Positions 44,501 through 57,826 of a DNA stretch of 64,000 nucleotides are shown here, one piece after another. The position numbers and the translations under genes were made by a program. The notes beneath the pieces were generated by a model. The model saw only the letters and a list, made by a program, of their open reading frames with translations. It was not told where the DNA came from and searched no databases. Position 1 is the first letter of the stretch, and each line of letters begins with the position of its first letter. Location of the stretch: assembly GCF_016801865.2 (NCBI RefSeq), contig NC_068937.1:113003068-113067067 (forward strand), given 5' to 3'. Source of the stretch: Culex pipiens pallens. Its lineage: Eukaryota; Arthropoda; Insecta; Diptera; Culicidae.

Positions 44501-47500
44501 TACGAATAGGAAATAGAAAATATTGAGAAACTTTAGCGGTTGTAGACTTTTCAATACGAATAGGAAATAGAAAATATTGAGAAATTTTAGTGATTGTAGA
44601 CTTTTCAATACGAATAGGAAATAGAAAATATTGAGAAACTTTAGTGGTTGTAGACTTTTCAATACGAATAGGAAATAGAAAATATTGAGAAACTTTAGTG
44701 GTTGTAGACTTTTCAATACGAATATGAAATAGAAAATATTGAGAAACTTTAGCGGTTGTAGACTTTTCAATACGAATATGAAATAGAAAATATTGAGAAA
44801 CTTTAGCGGTTGTAGACTTTTCAATACGAATAGGAAATAGAAAATATTGAGAAATTTTAGCGATTGTAGACTTTTCAATACGAATAGGAAATAGAAAATA
44901 TTGAGAAACTTTAGTGGTTGTAGACTTTTCAATACGAATAGGAAATAGAAAATATTGAGAAACTTAAGTGGTTGTAGACCTTTCAATACGAATAGGAAAT
45001 AGAAAATATTGAGAAACTTAAGTGGTTGTAGACTTTTCAATACGAATATGAAATAGAAAATATTGAGAAACTTTAGCGGTTGTAGACTTTTCAATACGAA
45101 TAGGAAATAGAAAATATTGAGAAATTTTAGTGATTGTAGACTTTTCAATACGAATAGGAAATAGAAAATATTGAGAAACTTTAGTGGTTGTAGACTTTTC
45201 AATACGAATAGGAAATAGAAAATATTGAGAAACTTAAGTGGTTGTAGACCTTTCAATACGAATAGGAAATAGAAAATATTGAGAAACTTAAGTGGTTGTA
45301 GACTTTTCAATACGAATAGGAAATAGAAAATATTGAGAAACTTAAGTGGTTGTAGACCTTTCAATACGAATAGGAAATAGAAAATATTGAGAAACTTAAG
45401 TGGTTGTAGACTTTTCAATACGAATATGAAATAGAAAATATTGAGAAACTTTAGTGGTTGTAGACTTTTCAATACGAATAGGAAATAGAAAATATTGAGA
45501 AACTTTAGTGGTTTAAGACCTTTCAATACGAATAGGAAATAGAAAATATTGAGAAACTTTAGTGGTTGTAGACTTTTCAATACGAATAGGAAATAGAAAA
45601 TATTGAGAAACTTAAGTGGTTGTAGACCTTTCAATACGAATAGGAAATAGAAAATATTGAGAAACTTAAGTGGTTGTAGACTTTTCAATACGAATATGAA
45701 ATAGAAAATATTGAGAAACTTTAGCGGTTGTAGACTTTTCAATACGAATAGGAAATAGAAAATATTGAGAAACTTTAGTGGTTGTAGACTTTTCAATACG
45801 AATAGGAAATAGAAAATATTGAGAAACTTAAGTGGTTGTAGACTTTTCAATACGAATAGGAAATAGAAAATATTGAGAAATTTAAGTGGTTGTAAACTTT
45901 TCAATACGAATAGGAAATAGAAAATATTGAGAAACTTTGGTGGTTGTATACCTTTCAATATGAATAGGAAATAGAAAATATTGAGAAACTTAAGTGGTTG
46001 TAGACTTTTCAATACGAATATGAAATAGAAAATATTGAGAAACTTTAGCGGTTGTAGACTTTTCAATACGAATAGGAAATAGAAAATATTGAGAAATTTT
46101 AGTGATTGTAGACTTTTCAATACGAATAGGAAATAGAAAATATTGAGAAACTTTAGTGGTTGTAGACTTTTCAATACGAATAGGAAATAGAAAATATTGA
46201 GAAACTTTAGTGGTTGTAGACCTTTCAATACGAATATGAAATAGAAAATATTGAGAAACTTTAGCGGTTGTAGACTTTTCAATACGAATAGGAAATAGAA
46301 AATATTGAGAAATTTTAGTGATTGTAGACTTTTCAATACGAATAGGAAATAGAAAATATTGAGAAACTTTAGTGATTGTAGACTTTTCAATACGAATAGG
46401 AAATAGAAAATATTGAGAAACTTTGGTGGTTGTAGACCTTTCAATATGAATAGGAAATAGAAAATATTGAGAAACTTTGGTGGTTGTAGACCTTTCAATA
46501 TGAATAGGAAATAGAAAATATTGAGAAACTTAAGTGGTTGTAGACTTTTCAATACGAATATGAAATAGAAAATATTGAGAAACTTTAGCGGTTGTAGACT
46601 TTTCAATACGAATAGGAAATAGAAAATATTGAGAAATTTTAGTGATTGTAGACTTTTCAATACGAATAGGAAATAGAAAATATTGAGAAACTTTAGTGGT
46701 TGTAGACTTTTCAATACGAATAGGAAATAGAAAATATTGAGAAACTTTAGTGGTTGTAGACTTTTCAATACGAATAGGAAATAGAAAATATTGAGAAACT
46801 TTAGAGGTTGTAGACTTTTCAATACGAATAGGAAATAGAAAATATTGAGAAACTTAAGTGGTTGTAGACTTTTCAATACGAATAGGAAATAGAAAATATT
46901 GAGAAATTTAAGTGGTTGTAAACTTTTCAATACGAATAGGAAATAGAAAATATTGAGAAACTTTGGTGGTTGTAGACCTTTCAATATGAATAGGAAATAG
47001 AAAATATTGAGAAACTTAAGTGGTTGTAGACTTTTCAATACGAATATGAAATAGAAAATATTGAGAAACTTTAGCGGTTGTAGACTTTTCAATACGAATA
47101 GGAAATAGAAAATATTGAGAAATTTTAGTGATTGTAGACTTTTCAATACGAATAGGAAATAGAAAATATTGAGAAACTTTAGTGGTTGTAGACTTTTCAA
47201 TACGAATAGGAAATAGAAAATATTGAGAAACTTTAGTGGTTGTAGACCTTTCAATACGAATAGGAAATAGAAAATATTGAGAAACTTTAGTGGTTGTAGA
47301 CTTTTCAATACGAATAGGAAATAGAAAATATTGAGAAACTTTAGTGGTTGTAGACTTTTCAATACGAATAGGAAATAGAAAATATTGAGAAACTTTAGTG
47401 GTTGTAGACCTTTCAATACGAATAGGAAATAGAAAATATTGAGAAACTTTAGTGGTTGTAGACCTTTCAATACGAATAGGAAATAGAAAATATTGAGAAA

Positions 47501-50500
47501 CTTTAGTGGTTGTAGACTTTTCAATACGAATATGAAATAGAAAATATTGAGAAACTTTAGTGGTTGTAGACTTTTCAATACGAATAGGAAATAGAAAATA
47601 TTGAGAAACTTTAGTGGTTGTAGACTTTTCAATACGAATAGGAAATAGAAAATATTGAGAAACTTTAGTGGTTGTAGACTTTTCAATACGAATAGGAAAT
47701 AGAAAATATTGAGAAACTTTGGTGGTTGTAGACCTTTCAATATGAATAGGAAATAGAAAATATTGAGAAACTTAAGTGGTTGTAGACTTTTCAATACGAA
47801 TATGAAATAGAAAATATTGAGAAACTTTAGCGGTTGTAGACTTTTCAATACGAATAGGAAATAGAAAATATTGAGAAATTTTAGTGATTGTAGACTTTTC
47901 AATACGAATAGGAAATAGAAAATATTGAGAAACTTTAGTGGTTGTAGACTTTTCAATACGAATAGGAAATAGAAAATATTGAGAAACTTTAGTGGTTGTA
48001 GACCTTTCAATACGAATAGGAAATAGAAAATATTGAGAAACTTTAGTGGTTGTAGACTTTTCAATACGAATAGGAAATAGAAAATATTGAGAAACTTTAG
48101 TGGTTGTAGACTTTTCAATACGAATATGAAATAGAAAATATTGAGAAACTTAAGTGGTTGTAGACTTTTCAATACGAATAGGAAATAGAAAATATTGAGA
48201 AATTTAAGTGGTTGTAAACTTTTCAATACGAATAGGAAATAGAAAATATTGAGAAACTTTAGTGGTTGTAGACTTTTCAATACGAATAGGAAATAGAAAA
48301 TATTGAGAAACTTTGGTGGTTGTAGACCTTTCAATATGAATAGGAAATAGAAAATATTGAGAAACTTAAGTGGTTGTAGACTTTTCAATACGAATATGAA
48401 ATAGAAAATATTGAGAAACTTTAGCGGTTGTAGACTTTTCAATACGAATAGGAAATAGAAAATATTGAGAAATTTTAGTGATTGTAGACTTTTCAATACG
48501 AATAGGAAATAGAAAATATTGAGAAACTTTAGTGGTTGTAGACTTTTCAATACGAATAGGAAATAGAAAATATTGAGAAACTTTAGTGGTTGTAGACTTT
48601 TCAATACGAATAGGAAATAGAAAATATTGAGAAATTTTAGTGATTGTAGACTTTTCAATACGAATAGGAAATAGAAAATATTGAGAAACTTTAGTGGTTG
48701 TAGACTTTTCAATACGAATAGGAAATAGAAAATATTGAGAAACTTAAGTGGTTGTAGACTTTTCAATACGAATATGAAATAGAAAATATTGAGAAACTTT
48801 AGCGGTTGTAGACTTTTCAATACGAATAGGAAATAGAAAATATTGAGAAACTTTAGTGGTTGTAGACTTTTCAATACGAATAGGAAATAGAAAATATTGA
48901 GAAACTTAAGTGGTTGTAGACTTTTCAATACGAATAGGAAATAGAAAATATTGAGAAATTTAAGTGGTTGTAAACTTTTCAATACGAATAGGAAATAGAA
49001 AATATTGAGAAACTTTGGTGGTTGTATACCTTTCAATATGAATAGGAAATAGAAAATATTGAGAAACTTAAGTGGTTGTAGACTTTTCAATACGAATATG
49101 AAATAGAAAATATTGAGAAACTTTAGCGGTTGTAGACTTTTCAATACGAATAGGAAATAGAAAATATTGAGAAATTTTAGTGATTGTAGACTTTTCAATA
49201 CGAATAGGAAATAGAAAATATTGAGAAACTTTAGTGGTTGTAGACTTTTCAATACGAATAGGAAATAGAAAATATTGAGAAACTTTAGTGGTTGTAGCCC
49301 TTTCAATACGAATATGAAATAGAAAATATTGAGAAACTTTAGCGGTTGTAGACTTTTCAATACGAATAGGAAATAGAAAATATTGAGAAATTTTAGTGAT
49401 TGTAGACTTTTCAATACGAATAGGAAATAGAAAATATTGAGAAACTTTAGTGATTGTAGACTTTTCAATACGAATAGGAAATAGAAAATATTGAGAAACT
49501 TTGGTGGTTGTAGACCTTTCAATATGAATAGGAAATAGAAAATATTGAGAAACTTTGGTGGTTGTAGACCTTTCAATATGAATAGGAAATAGAAAATATT
49601 GAGAAACTTAAGTGGTTGTAGACTTTTCAATACGAATATGAAATAGAAAATATTGAGAAACTTTAGCGGTTGTAGACTTTTCAATACGAATAGGAAATAG
49701 AAAATATTGAGAAATTTTAGTGATTGTAGACTTTTCAATACGAATAGGAAATAGAAAATATTGAGAAACTTTAGTGGTTGTAGACTTTTCAATACGAATA
49801 GGAAATAGAAAATATTGAGAAACTTTAGTGGTTGTAGACTTTTCAATACGAATAGGAAATAGAAAATATTGAGAAACTTTAGTGGTTGTAGACTTTTCAA
49901 TACGAATAGGAAATAGAAAATATTGAGAAACTTAAGTGGTTGTAGACTTTTCAATACGAATAGGAAATAGAAAATATTGAGAAATTTAAGTGGTTGTAAA
50001 CTTTTCAATACGAATAGGAAATAGAAAATATTGAGAAACTTTGGTGGTTGTAGACCTTTCAATATGAATAGGAAATAGAAAATATTGAGAAACTTAAGTG
50101 GTTGTAGACTTTTCAATACGAATATGAAATAGAAAATATTGAGAAACTTTAGCGGTTGTAGACTTTTCAATACGAATAGGAAATAGAAAATATTGAGAAA
50201 TTTTAGTGATTGTAGACTTTTCAATACGAATAGGAAATAGAAAATATTGAGAAACTTTAGTGGTTGTAGACTTTTCAATACGAATAGGAAATAGAAAATA
50301 TTGAGAAACTTTAGTGGTTGTAGACCTTTCAATACGAATAGGAAATAGAAAATATTGAGAAACTTTAGTGGTTGTAGACTTTTCAATACGAATAGGAAAT
50401 AGAAAATATTGAGAAACTTTAGTGGTTGTAGACTTTTCAATACGAATAGGAAATAGAAAATATTGAGAAACTTTAGTGGTTGTAGACCTTTCAATACGAA

Positions 50501-53500
50501 TAGGAAATAGAAAATATTGAGAAACTTTAGTGGTTGTAGACCTTTCAATACGAATAGGAAATAGAAAATATTGAGAAACTTTAGTGGTTGTAGACTTTTC
50601 AATACGAATATGAAATAGAAAATATTGAGAAACTTTAGTGGTTGTAGACTTTTCAATACGAATAGGAAATAGAAAATATTGAGAAACTTTAGTGGTTGTA
50701 GACTTTTCAATACGAATAGGAAATAGAAAATATTGAGAAACTTTAGTGGTTGTAGACTTTTCAATACGAATAGGAAATAGAAAATATTGAGAAACTTTGG
50801 TGGTTGTAGACCTTTCAATATGAATAGGAAATAGAAAATATTGAGAAACTTAAGTGGTTGTAGACTTTTCAATACGAATATGAAATAGAAAATATTGAGA
50901 AACTTTAGCGGTTGTAGACTTTTCAATACGAATAGGAAATAGAAAATATTGAGAAATTTTAGTGATTGTAGACTTTTCAATACGAATAGGAAATAGAAAA
51001 TATTGAGAAACTTTAGTGGTTGTAGACTTTTCAATACGAATAGGAAATAGAAAATATTGAGAAACTTTAGTGGTTGTAGACCTTTCAATACGAATAGGAA
51101 ATAGAAAATATTGAGAAACTTTAGTGGTTGTAGACTTTTCAATACGAATAGGAAATAGAAAATATTGAGAAACTTTAGTGGTTGTAGACTTTTCAATACG
51201 AATATGAAATAGAAAATATTGAGAAACTTAAGTGGTTGTAGACTTTTCAATACGAATAGGAAATAGAAAATATTGAGAAATTTAAGTGGTTGTAAACTTT
51301 TCAATACGAATAGGAAATAGAAAATATTGAGAAACTTTAATGGTTGTAGACTATTCAATACGAATAGGAAATAGAAAATATTGAGAAACTTTAGTGGTTG
51401 TAGACTTTTCAATACGAATAGGAAATAGAAAATATTGAGAAACTTTAGTGGTTGTAGACCTTTCAATACGAATAGGAAATAGAAAATATTGAGAAACTTA
51501 AGTGGTTGTAGACTTTTCAATACGAATATGAAATAGAAAATATTGAGAAACTTTAGCGGTTGTAGACTTTTCAATACGAATAGGAAATAGAAAATATTGA
51601 GAAATTTTAGTGATTGTAGACTTTTCAATACGAATAGGAATAAAATATTGAGAAACTTTAGTTGTTGTAGACTTTTCAATACGAATAGGAAATAGAAAAT
51701 ATTGAGAAACTTTGGTGGTTGTAGACCTTTCAATATGAATAGGAAATAGAAAATATTGAGAAACTTTAGTGGTTGTAGACTTTTCAATACGAATAGGAAA
51801 TAGAAAATATTGAGAAACTTTAGTGGTTGTAGACTTTTCAATACGAATAGGAAATAGAAAATATTGAGAAACTTTAGTGGTTGTAGACCTTTCAATACGA
51901 ATAGGAAATAGAAAATATTGAGAAACTTTAGTGGTTGTAGACTATTCAATACGAATAGGAAATAGAAAATATTGAGAAACTTTAGTGGTTGTAGACTTTT
52001 CAATACGAATAGGAAATAGAAAATATTGAGAAACTTTAGTGGTTGTAGACCTTTCAATACGAATAGGAAATAGAAAATATTGAGAAACTTTAGTGGTTTA
52101 AGACCTTTCAATACGAATAGGAAATAGAAAATATTGAGAAACTTTAGTGGTTGTAGACTTTTCAATACGAATAGGAAATAGAAAATATTGAGAAATTTAA
52201 GTGGTTGTAGACTTTTCAATACGAATAGGAAATAGAAAATATTGAGAAACTTTAGTGGTTGTAGACTATTCAATACGAATAGGAAATAGAAAATATTGAG
52301 AATCTTTAGTGGTTGTAGACTTTTCAATACGAATAGGAAATAGAAAATATTGAGAAACTTTAGTGGTTGTAGACCTTTCAATACGAATAGGAAATAGAAA
52401 ATATTGAGAAACTTTAGTGGTTGTAGACTTTTCAATACGAATAGGAAATAGAAAATATTGAGAAATTTAAGTGGTTGTAAACTTTTCAATACGAATAGGA
52501 AATAGAAAATATTGAGAAACTTTGGTGGTTGTAGACCTTTCAATATGAATAGGAAATAGAAAATATTGAGAAACTTAAGTGGTTGTAGACTTTTCAATAC
52601 GAATATGAAATAGAAAATATTGAGAAACTTTAGCGGTTGTAGACTTTTCAATACGAATAGGAAATAGAAAATATTGAGAAATTTTAGTTATTGTAGACTT
52701 TTCAATACGAATAGGAAATAGAAAATATTGAGAAACTTTAGTGGTTGTAGACTTTTCAATACGAATAGGAAATAGAAAATATTGAGAAACTTTAGTGGTT
52801 GTAGACCTTTCAATACGAATAGGAAATAGAAAATATTGAGAAACTTTAGTGGTTGTAGACTTTTCAATACGAATAGGAAATAGAAAATATTGAGAAACTT
52901 TAGTGGTTGTAGACTTTTCAATACGAATATGAAATAGAAAATATTGAGAAACTTTAGTGGTTGTAGACTTTTCAATACGAATAGGAAATAGAAAATATTG
53001 AGAAATTTAAGTGGTTGTAAACTTTTCAATACGAATAGGAAATAGAAAATATTGAGAAACTTTAGTGGTTGTAGACTATTCAATACGAATAGGAAATAGA
53101 AAATATTGAGAAACTTAAGTGGTTGTAGACTTTTCAATACGAATATGAAATAGAAAATATTGAGAAACTTTAGTGGTTGTAGACTTTTCAATACGAATAT
53201 GAAATAGAAAATATTGAGAAACTTTAGTGGTTGTAGACTTTTCAATACGAATAGGAAATAGAAAATATTGAGAAACTTTAGTGGTTGTAGACCTTTCAAT
53301 ACGAATAGGAAATAGAAAATATTGAGAAACTTAAGTGGTTGTAGACTTTTCAATACGAATATGAAATAGAAAATATTGAGAAACTTTAGTGGTTGTAGAC
53401 TTTTCAATACGAATAGGAAATAGAAAATATTGAGAAACTTTAGTGGTTGTAGACTATTCAATACGAATAGGAAATAGAAAATATTGAGAAACTTAAGTGG

Positions 53501-56443
53501 TTGTAGACTTTTCAATACGAATATGAAATAGAAAATATTGAGAAACTTTAGTGGTTGTAGACTTTTCAATACGAATAGGAAATAGAAAATATTGAGAAAC
53601 TTTAGTGGTTGTAGACCTTTCAATACGAATAGGAAATAGAAAATATTGAGAAACTTAAGTGGTTGTAGACTTTTCAATACGAATATGAAATAGAAAATAT
53701 TGAGAAACTTTAGCGGTTGTAGACTTTTCAATACGAATAGGAAATAGAAAATATTGAGAAATTTTAGTGATTGTAGACTTTTCAATACGAATAGGAATAA
53801 AATATTGAGAAACTTTAGTTGTTGTAGACTTTTCAATACGAATAGGAAATAGAAAATATTGAGAAACTTTGGTGGTTGTAGACCTTTCAATATGAATAGG
53901 AAATAGAAAATATTGAGAAACTTTAGTGGTTGTAGACTTTTCAATACGAATAGGAAATAGAAAATATTGAGAAACTTTAGTGGTTGTAGACTTTTCAATA
54001 CGAATAGGAAATAGAAAATATTGAGAAACTTTAGTGGTTGTAGACCTTTCAATACGAATAGGAAATAGAAAATATTGAGAAACTTTAGTGGTTGTAGACT
54101 TTTCAATACGAATATGAAATAGAAAATATTGAGAAACTTTAGTGGTTGTAGACTTTTCAATACGAATAGGAAATAGAAAATATTGAGAAACTTTAGTGGT
54201 TGTAGACCTTTCAATACGAATAGGAAATAGAAAATATTGAGAAACTTAAGTGGTTGTAGACTTTTCAATACGAATATGAAATAGAAAATATTGAGAAACT
54301 TTAGTGATTGTAGACTTTTCAATACGAATAGGAAATAGAAAATATTGAGAAACTTTAGTGGTTGTAGACTATTCAATACGAATAGGAAATAGAAAATATT
54401 GAGAAACTTAAGTGGTTGTAGACTTTTCAATACGAATATGAAATAGAAAATATTGAGAAACTTTAGTGGTTGTAGACTTTTCAATACGAATAGGAAATAG
54501 AAAATATTGAGAAACTTTAGTGGTTGTAGACCTTTCAATACGAATAGGAAATAGAAAATATTGAGAAACTTAAGTGGTTGTAGACTTTTCAATACGAATA
54601 TGAAATAGAAAATATTGAGAAACTTTAGCGGTTGTAGACTTTTCAATACGAATAGGAAATAGAAAATATTGAGAAATTTTAGTGATTGTAGACTTTTCAA
54701 TACGAATAGGAATAAAATATTGAGAAACTTTAGTTGTTGTAGACTTTTCAATACGAATAGGAAATAGAAAATATTGAGAAACTTTGGTGGTTGTAGACCT
54801 TTCAATATGAATAGGAAATAGAAAATATTGAGAAACTTTAGTGGTTGTAGACTTTTCAATACGAATAGGAAATAGAAAATATTGAGAAACTTTAGTGGTT
54901 GTAGACTTTTCAATACGAATAGGAAATAGAAAATATTGAGAAACTTTAGTGGTTGTAGACCTTTCAATACGAATAGGAAATAGAAAATATTGAGAAACTT
55001 TAGTGGTTGTAGACTATTCAATACGAATAGGAAATAGAAAATATTGAGAAACTTAAGTGGTTGTAGACTTTTCAATACGAATATGAAATAGAAAATATTG
55101 AGAAACTTTAGTGGTTGTAGACTTTTCAATACGAATAGGAAATAGAAAATATTGAGAAACTTTAGTGGTTGTAGACCTTTCAATACGAATAGGAAATAGA
55201 AAATATTGAGAAACTTAAGTGGTTGTAGACTTTTCAATACGAATATGAAATAGAAAATATTGAGAAACTTTAGCGGTTGTAGACTTTTCAATACGAATAG
55301 GAAATAGAAAATATTGAGAAATTTTAGTGATTGTAGACTTTTCAATACGAATAGGAATAAAATATTGAGAAACTTTAGTTGTTGTAGACTTTTCAATACG
55401 AATAGGAAATAGAAAATATTGAGAAACTTTGGTGGTTGTAGACCTTTCAATATGAATAGGAAATAGAAAATATTGAGAAACTTTAGTGGTTGTAGACTTT
55501 TCAATACGAATAGGAAATAGAAAATATTGAGAAACTTTAGTGGTTGTAGACTTTTCAATACGAATAGGAAATAGAAAATATTGAGAAACTTTAGTGGTTG
55601 TAGACCTTTCAATACGAATAGGAAATAGAAAATATTGAGAAACTTTAGTGGTTGTAGACTATTCAATACGAATAGGAAATAGAAAATATTGAGAAACTTT
55701 AGTGGTTGTAGACTTTTCAATACGAATAGGAAATAGAAAATATTGAGAAACTTTAGTGGTTGTAGACCTTTCAATACGAATAGGAAATAGAAAATATTGA
55801 GAAACTTTAGTGGTTGTAGACTATTCAATACGAATAGGAAATAGAAAATATTGAGAAACTTTAGTGGTTGTAGACTTTTCAATACGAATAGGAAATAGAA
55901 AATATTGAGAAACTTTAGTGGTTGTAGACCTTTCAATACGAATATAGGAAAGAGAAAATATTGAGAAACTTTAGTGGTTTAAGACCTTTCAATACGAATA
56001 GGAAATAGAAAATATTGAGAAACTTTAGTGGTTGTAAACTTTTCAATACGAATAGGAAATAGAAAATATTGAGAAACTTTAGTGGTTGTAAACTTTTCAA
56101 TACGAATAGGAAATAGAAAATATTGAGAAACTTTAGTGGTTATAGACTATTCAATACGAATAGGAAATAGAAAATATTGAGAAACTTAAGTGGTTGTAGA
56201 CTTTTCAATACGAATAGGAAATAGAAAATATTGAGAAACTTTAGTGGTTGTAGACTTTTCAATACGAATAGGAAATAGAAAATATTGAGAAACTTTAGTG
56301 GTTGTAGACTTTTCAATACGAATAGGAAATAGAAAATATTGAGAAACTTTAGTGGTTGTAGACTTTTCAATACGAATAGGAAATAGAAAATATTGAGAAA
56401 CTTTAGTAGTTGTAGACTACGAACTACGAAATAGAAAATATTA
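38590..56443 (-). repeat. 54-bp satellite array, ~17.9 kb, about 330 copies
   Basis: The unit contains TTGAGAAACTTTAGTGGTTG, TAGACTTTTCAATACGAATA and GGAAATAGAAAATA on the plus strand, repeated without spacers. Units vary at about ten recurrent positions (TTTAGTGG/TTAAGTGG/TTTAGCGG, GACTTTTC/GACCTTTC/GACTATTC, AATACGAATAGG/AATATGAATAGG/AATACGAATATG, AATAGAAAA/AATCCAAAA), and variant types recur in blocks. Length is almost invariant; exceptions are a 51-bp variant (four copies) and a 2-bp insertion near the right edge. One minus-strand frame reads as an 18-residue repeat SLQPLKFLNIFYFLFVLK, which is described separately. Confidence 0.98.
45650..51330. repeat. Higher-order duplication: ~2.6-kb block repeated at +3078 bp
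   Basis: Rare variant units occur in the same order about 45650-48250 and 48728-51330. Marker phrases match exactly at an offset of 3078 bp, which is 57 units: TGGTTGTATACC (45941 and 49019), paired TTTGGTGG units (46421 and 49499), and TTTGGTGG (47717 and 50795). Identity of order ends before 51389. Confidence 0.8.
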
Positions 56444-56463
56444 GTAAAAGACTTCTTGACCAT

Positions 56464-56898
56464 GAGATGGTATCTCGAAATGTGGTGCCTTATTCAGAAT
56501 TTCAGTAGGTTTATATACTTGCTACAGGTAATTATAAACATCTGATGACATTGCTTCCGTTTTTTCAGGTATAGTTGTTATTTAGGTACATGATTTTCTA
56601 CTACTTTCGCTCACGTGTGATTGTGAAAAAATATTAATATTTTTTTATATGTATTAATATGTATTGTGCATATTTGAACGGTTACTTTTCCTATACTTTT
56701 CAGTTAACGACTGTCTAAGAGTCAGTTTAGTTCGTCTTGTTTTGCCACCTTGCCGTAAGCCTTCACAGAAAAAAATGTAAATTTACCCGACACTGAAATC
56801 ATGTTTTGAACGTAAACATGCTCAATGTAAATTTGAAATTTCTTCAAAATTGGTGAATTGCATTTAAATGCCCTTCTCGTAAATTGAGATTCAATGTA
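56464..56898. other. AT-rich flank of the satellite, no gene
   Basis: Unique-looking AT-rich DNA. A possible MITE start (CACAGAAAAAAATGTAAATT) at 56764 has no clear partner end. Confidence 0.4.
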
Positions 56899-57824
56899 GG
56901 GGAAATCTACCCATTTTAATCCTAATAAGCGGTCGTGTTTGAATGATGCTGGATAACCTCGAGTCTCCTTTGAATTTTACTAAAACCAAGTACACCAACG
57001 AGTAGAGCCAGTTTTTGTGAACATTTCTGTTTATTTTCACTTTCACTAAAAGTTATTCTATTTCTTTTCCAAGCATTTAACAAAAAAAAAAAAATCCCAA
57101 GGGTATTCTAATCGAGGCGAATGCATTGGGCCACGCCCATTTTTCTAATATCGGCTTAGTTCTTTTTTCTTCCAACACTCTGTCGAGTGTTGCCATTTGC
57201 GCCGACAGTTCAAACGAACACTCACGAAAAGTGTCATTTATAGGGAAAGTTTCCTGGCATCGCTGGCTGTGCTGCTGGTGGTGTTGACGGCCAGCCTTTG
57301 TTCTTTTTTGCCTTCGTCTCTCGCTCGGTTTTCTTCAGCCTTCGATTGGAATGCAAAGTGAAAATTGAAACGTCAAACGACTTGGCGCGTTTGTTTTTTT
57401 GATGGCGCTTGCTAATTTATTACATTTTTCGGGATTATTCTTCAAGTGAGTGCCTTACTAATGATAAAAAGAACATGTTGCCGGTAGTTGGAAGCAATTT
57501 CATATCTTAAGCGCCGTGAAAAAGTAAGCGAAAGTGAAAAGTTAATTTTGGCGATATTCATTAAGCGTTTGAGGGATTCTCGTGTGTGTCACTGTGTGTG
57601 CCAACAAAATGATGAGAAGTGGTCTCGCAAAATACAAATTATGATCAAAAGTGCATTAAATGTGATCTTTTTGGCCAGTAAGTGGCATACATTTGCGTGC
57701 TTACTCGAGGCGGTGCTGTTGCTGGTAAGTTTATAGCCCAAATAGTATTTTTGGAGCTTTAATCGAGCATCAAACTCTCCATATGACGAAGATAGGTGTT
57801 TGATTGGAAAGGGTAGATTTCCCC
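56899..57824. mobile_element. 926-bp TA element, GGGGAAATCTACCC termini
   Basis: Starts GGGGAAATCTACCCATTTTA and ends GGGTAGATTTCCCC, with TA on both sides (56897-56898, 57825-57826). The ends match the 240-bp MITE at 6150-6389. The interior is longer and mixed in composition, with no transposase. It includes a G+C-balanced segment (57170-57480) that looks like host 5' sequence. Confidence 0.75.
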
Positions 57825-57826
57825 TA

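Larger units (their letters stand above)
38582..56463 (-). other. Reading frame through the satellite, probably not a gene
   Basis: In one minus-strand frame every 54-bp unit is 18 stop-free codons. The frame runs 55936-52688, stops at a TAA created by a single base change (CAA TCA to CAA TAA) at 52688, then continues 52651-38582 (4,689 codons) to a stop at the left border. At the right border an ATG in unique DNA (56461-56463, MVKKSFTNIFYF) leads into the array in the same frame, but ends at a TAA at 56140 (TTGTAG to TTATAG), and a 2-bp insertion near 55943 shifts the frame. The product would be Leu/Phe-rich and hydrophobic. Variant classes change amino acids more often than not, so purifying selection is not evident. 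A second frame is also open in most units. Confidence 0.15.

Noticed and set aside
38582..55936. Giant hydrophobic repeat protein gene
   Set aside because: Explained by a 54-bp satellite with no stop in one frame. There is no promoter, splice or synonymous-bias evidence, and stops and a frameshift are present.
38590..56443. CRISPR-like array
   Set aside because: Units are contiguous with no unique spacers, and the context is eukaryotic.
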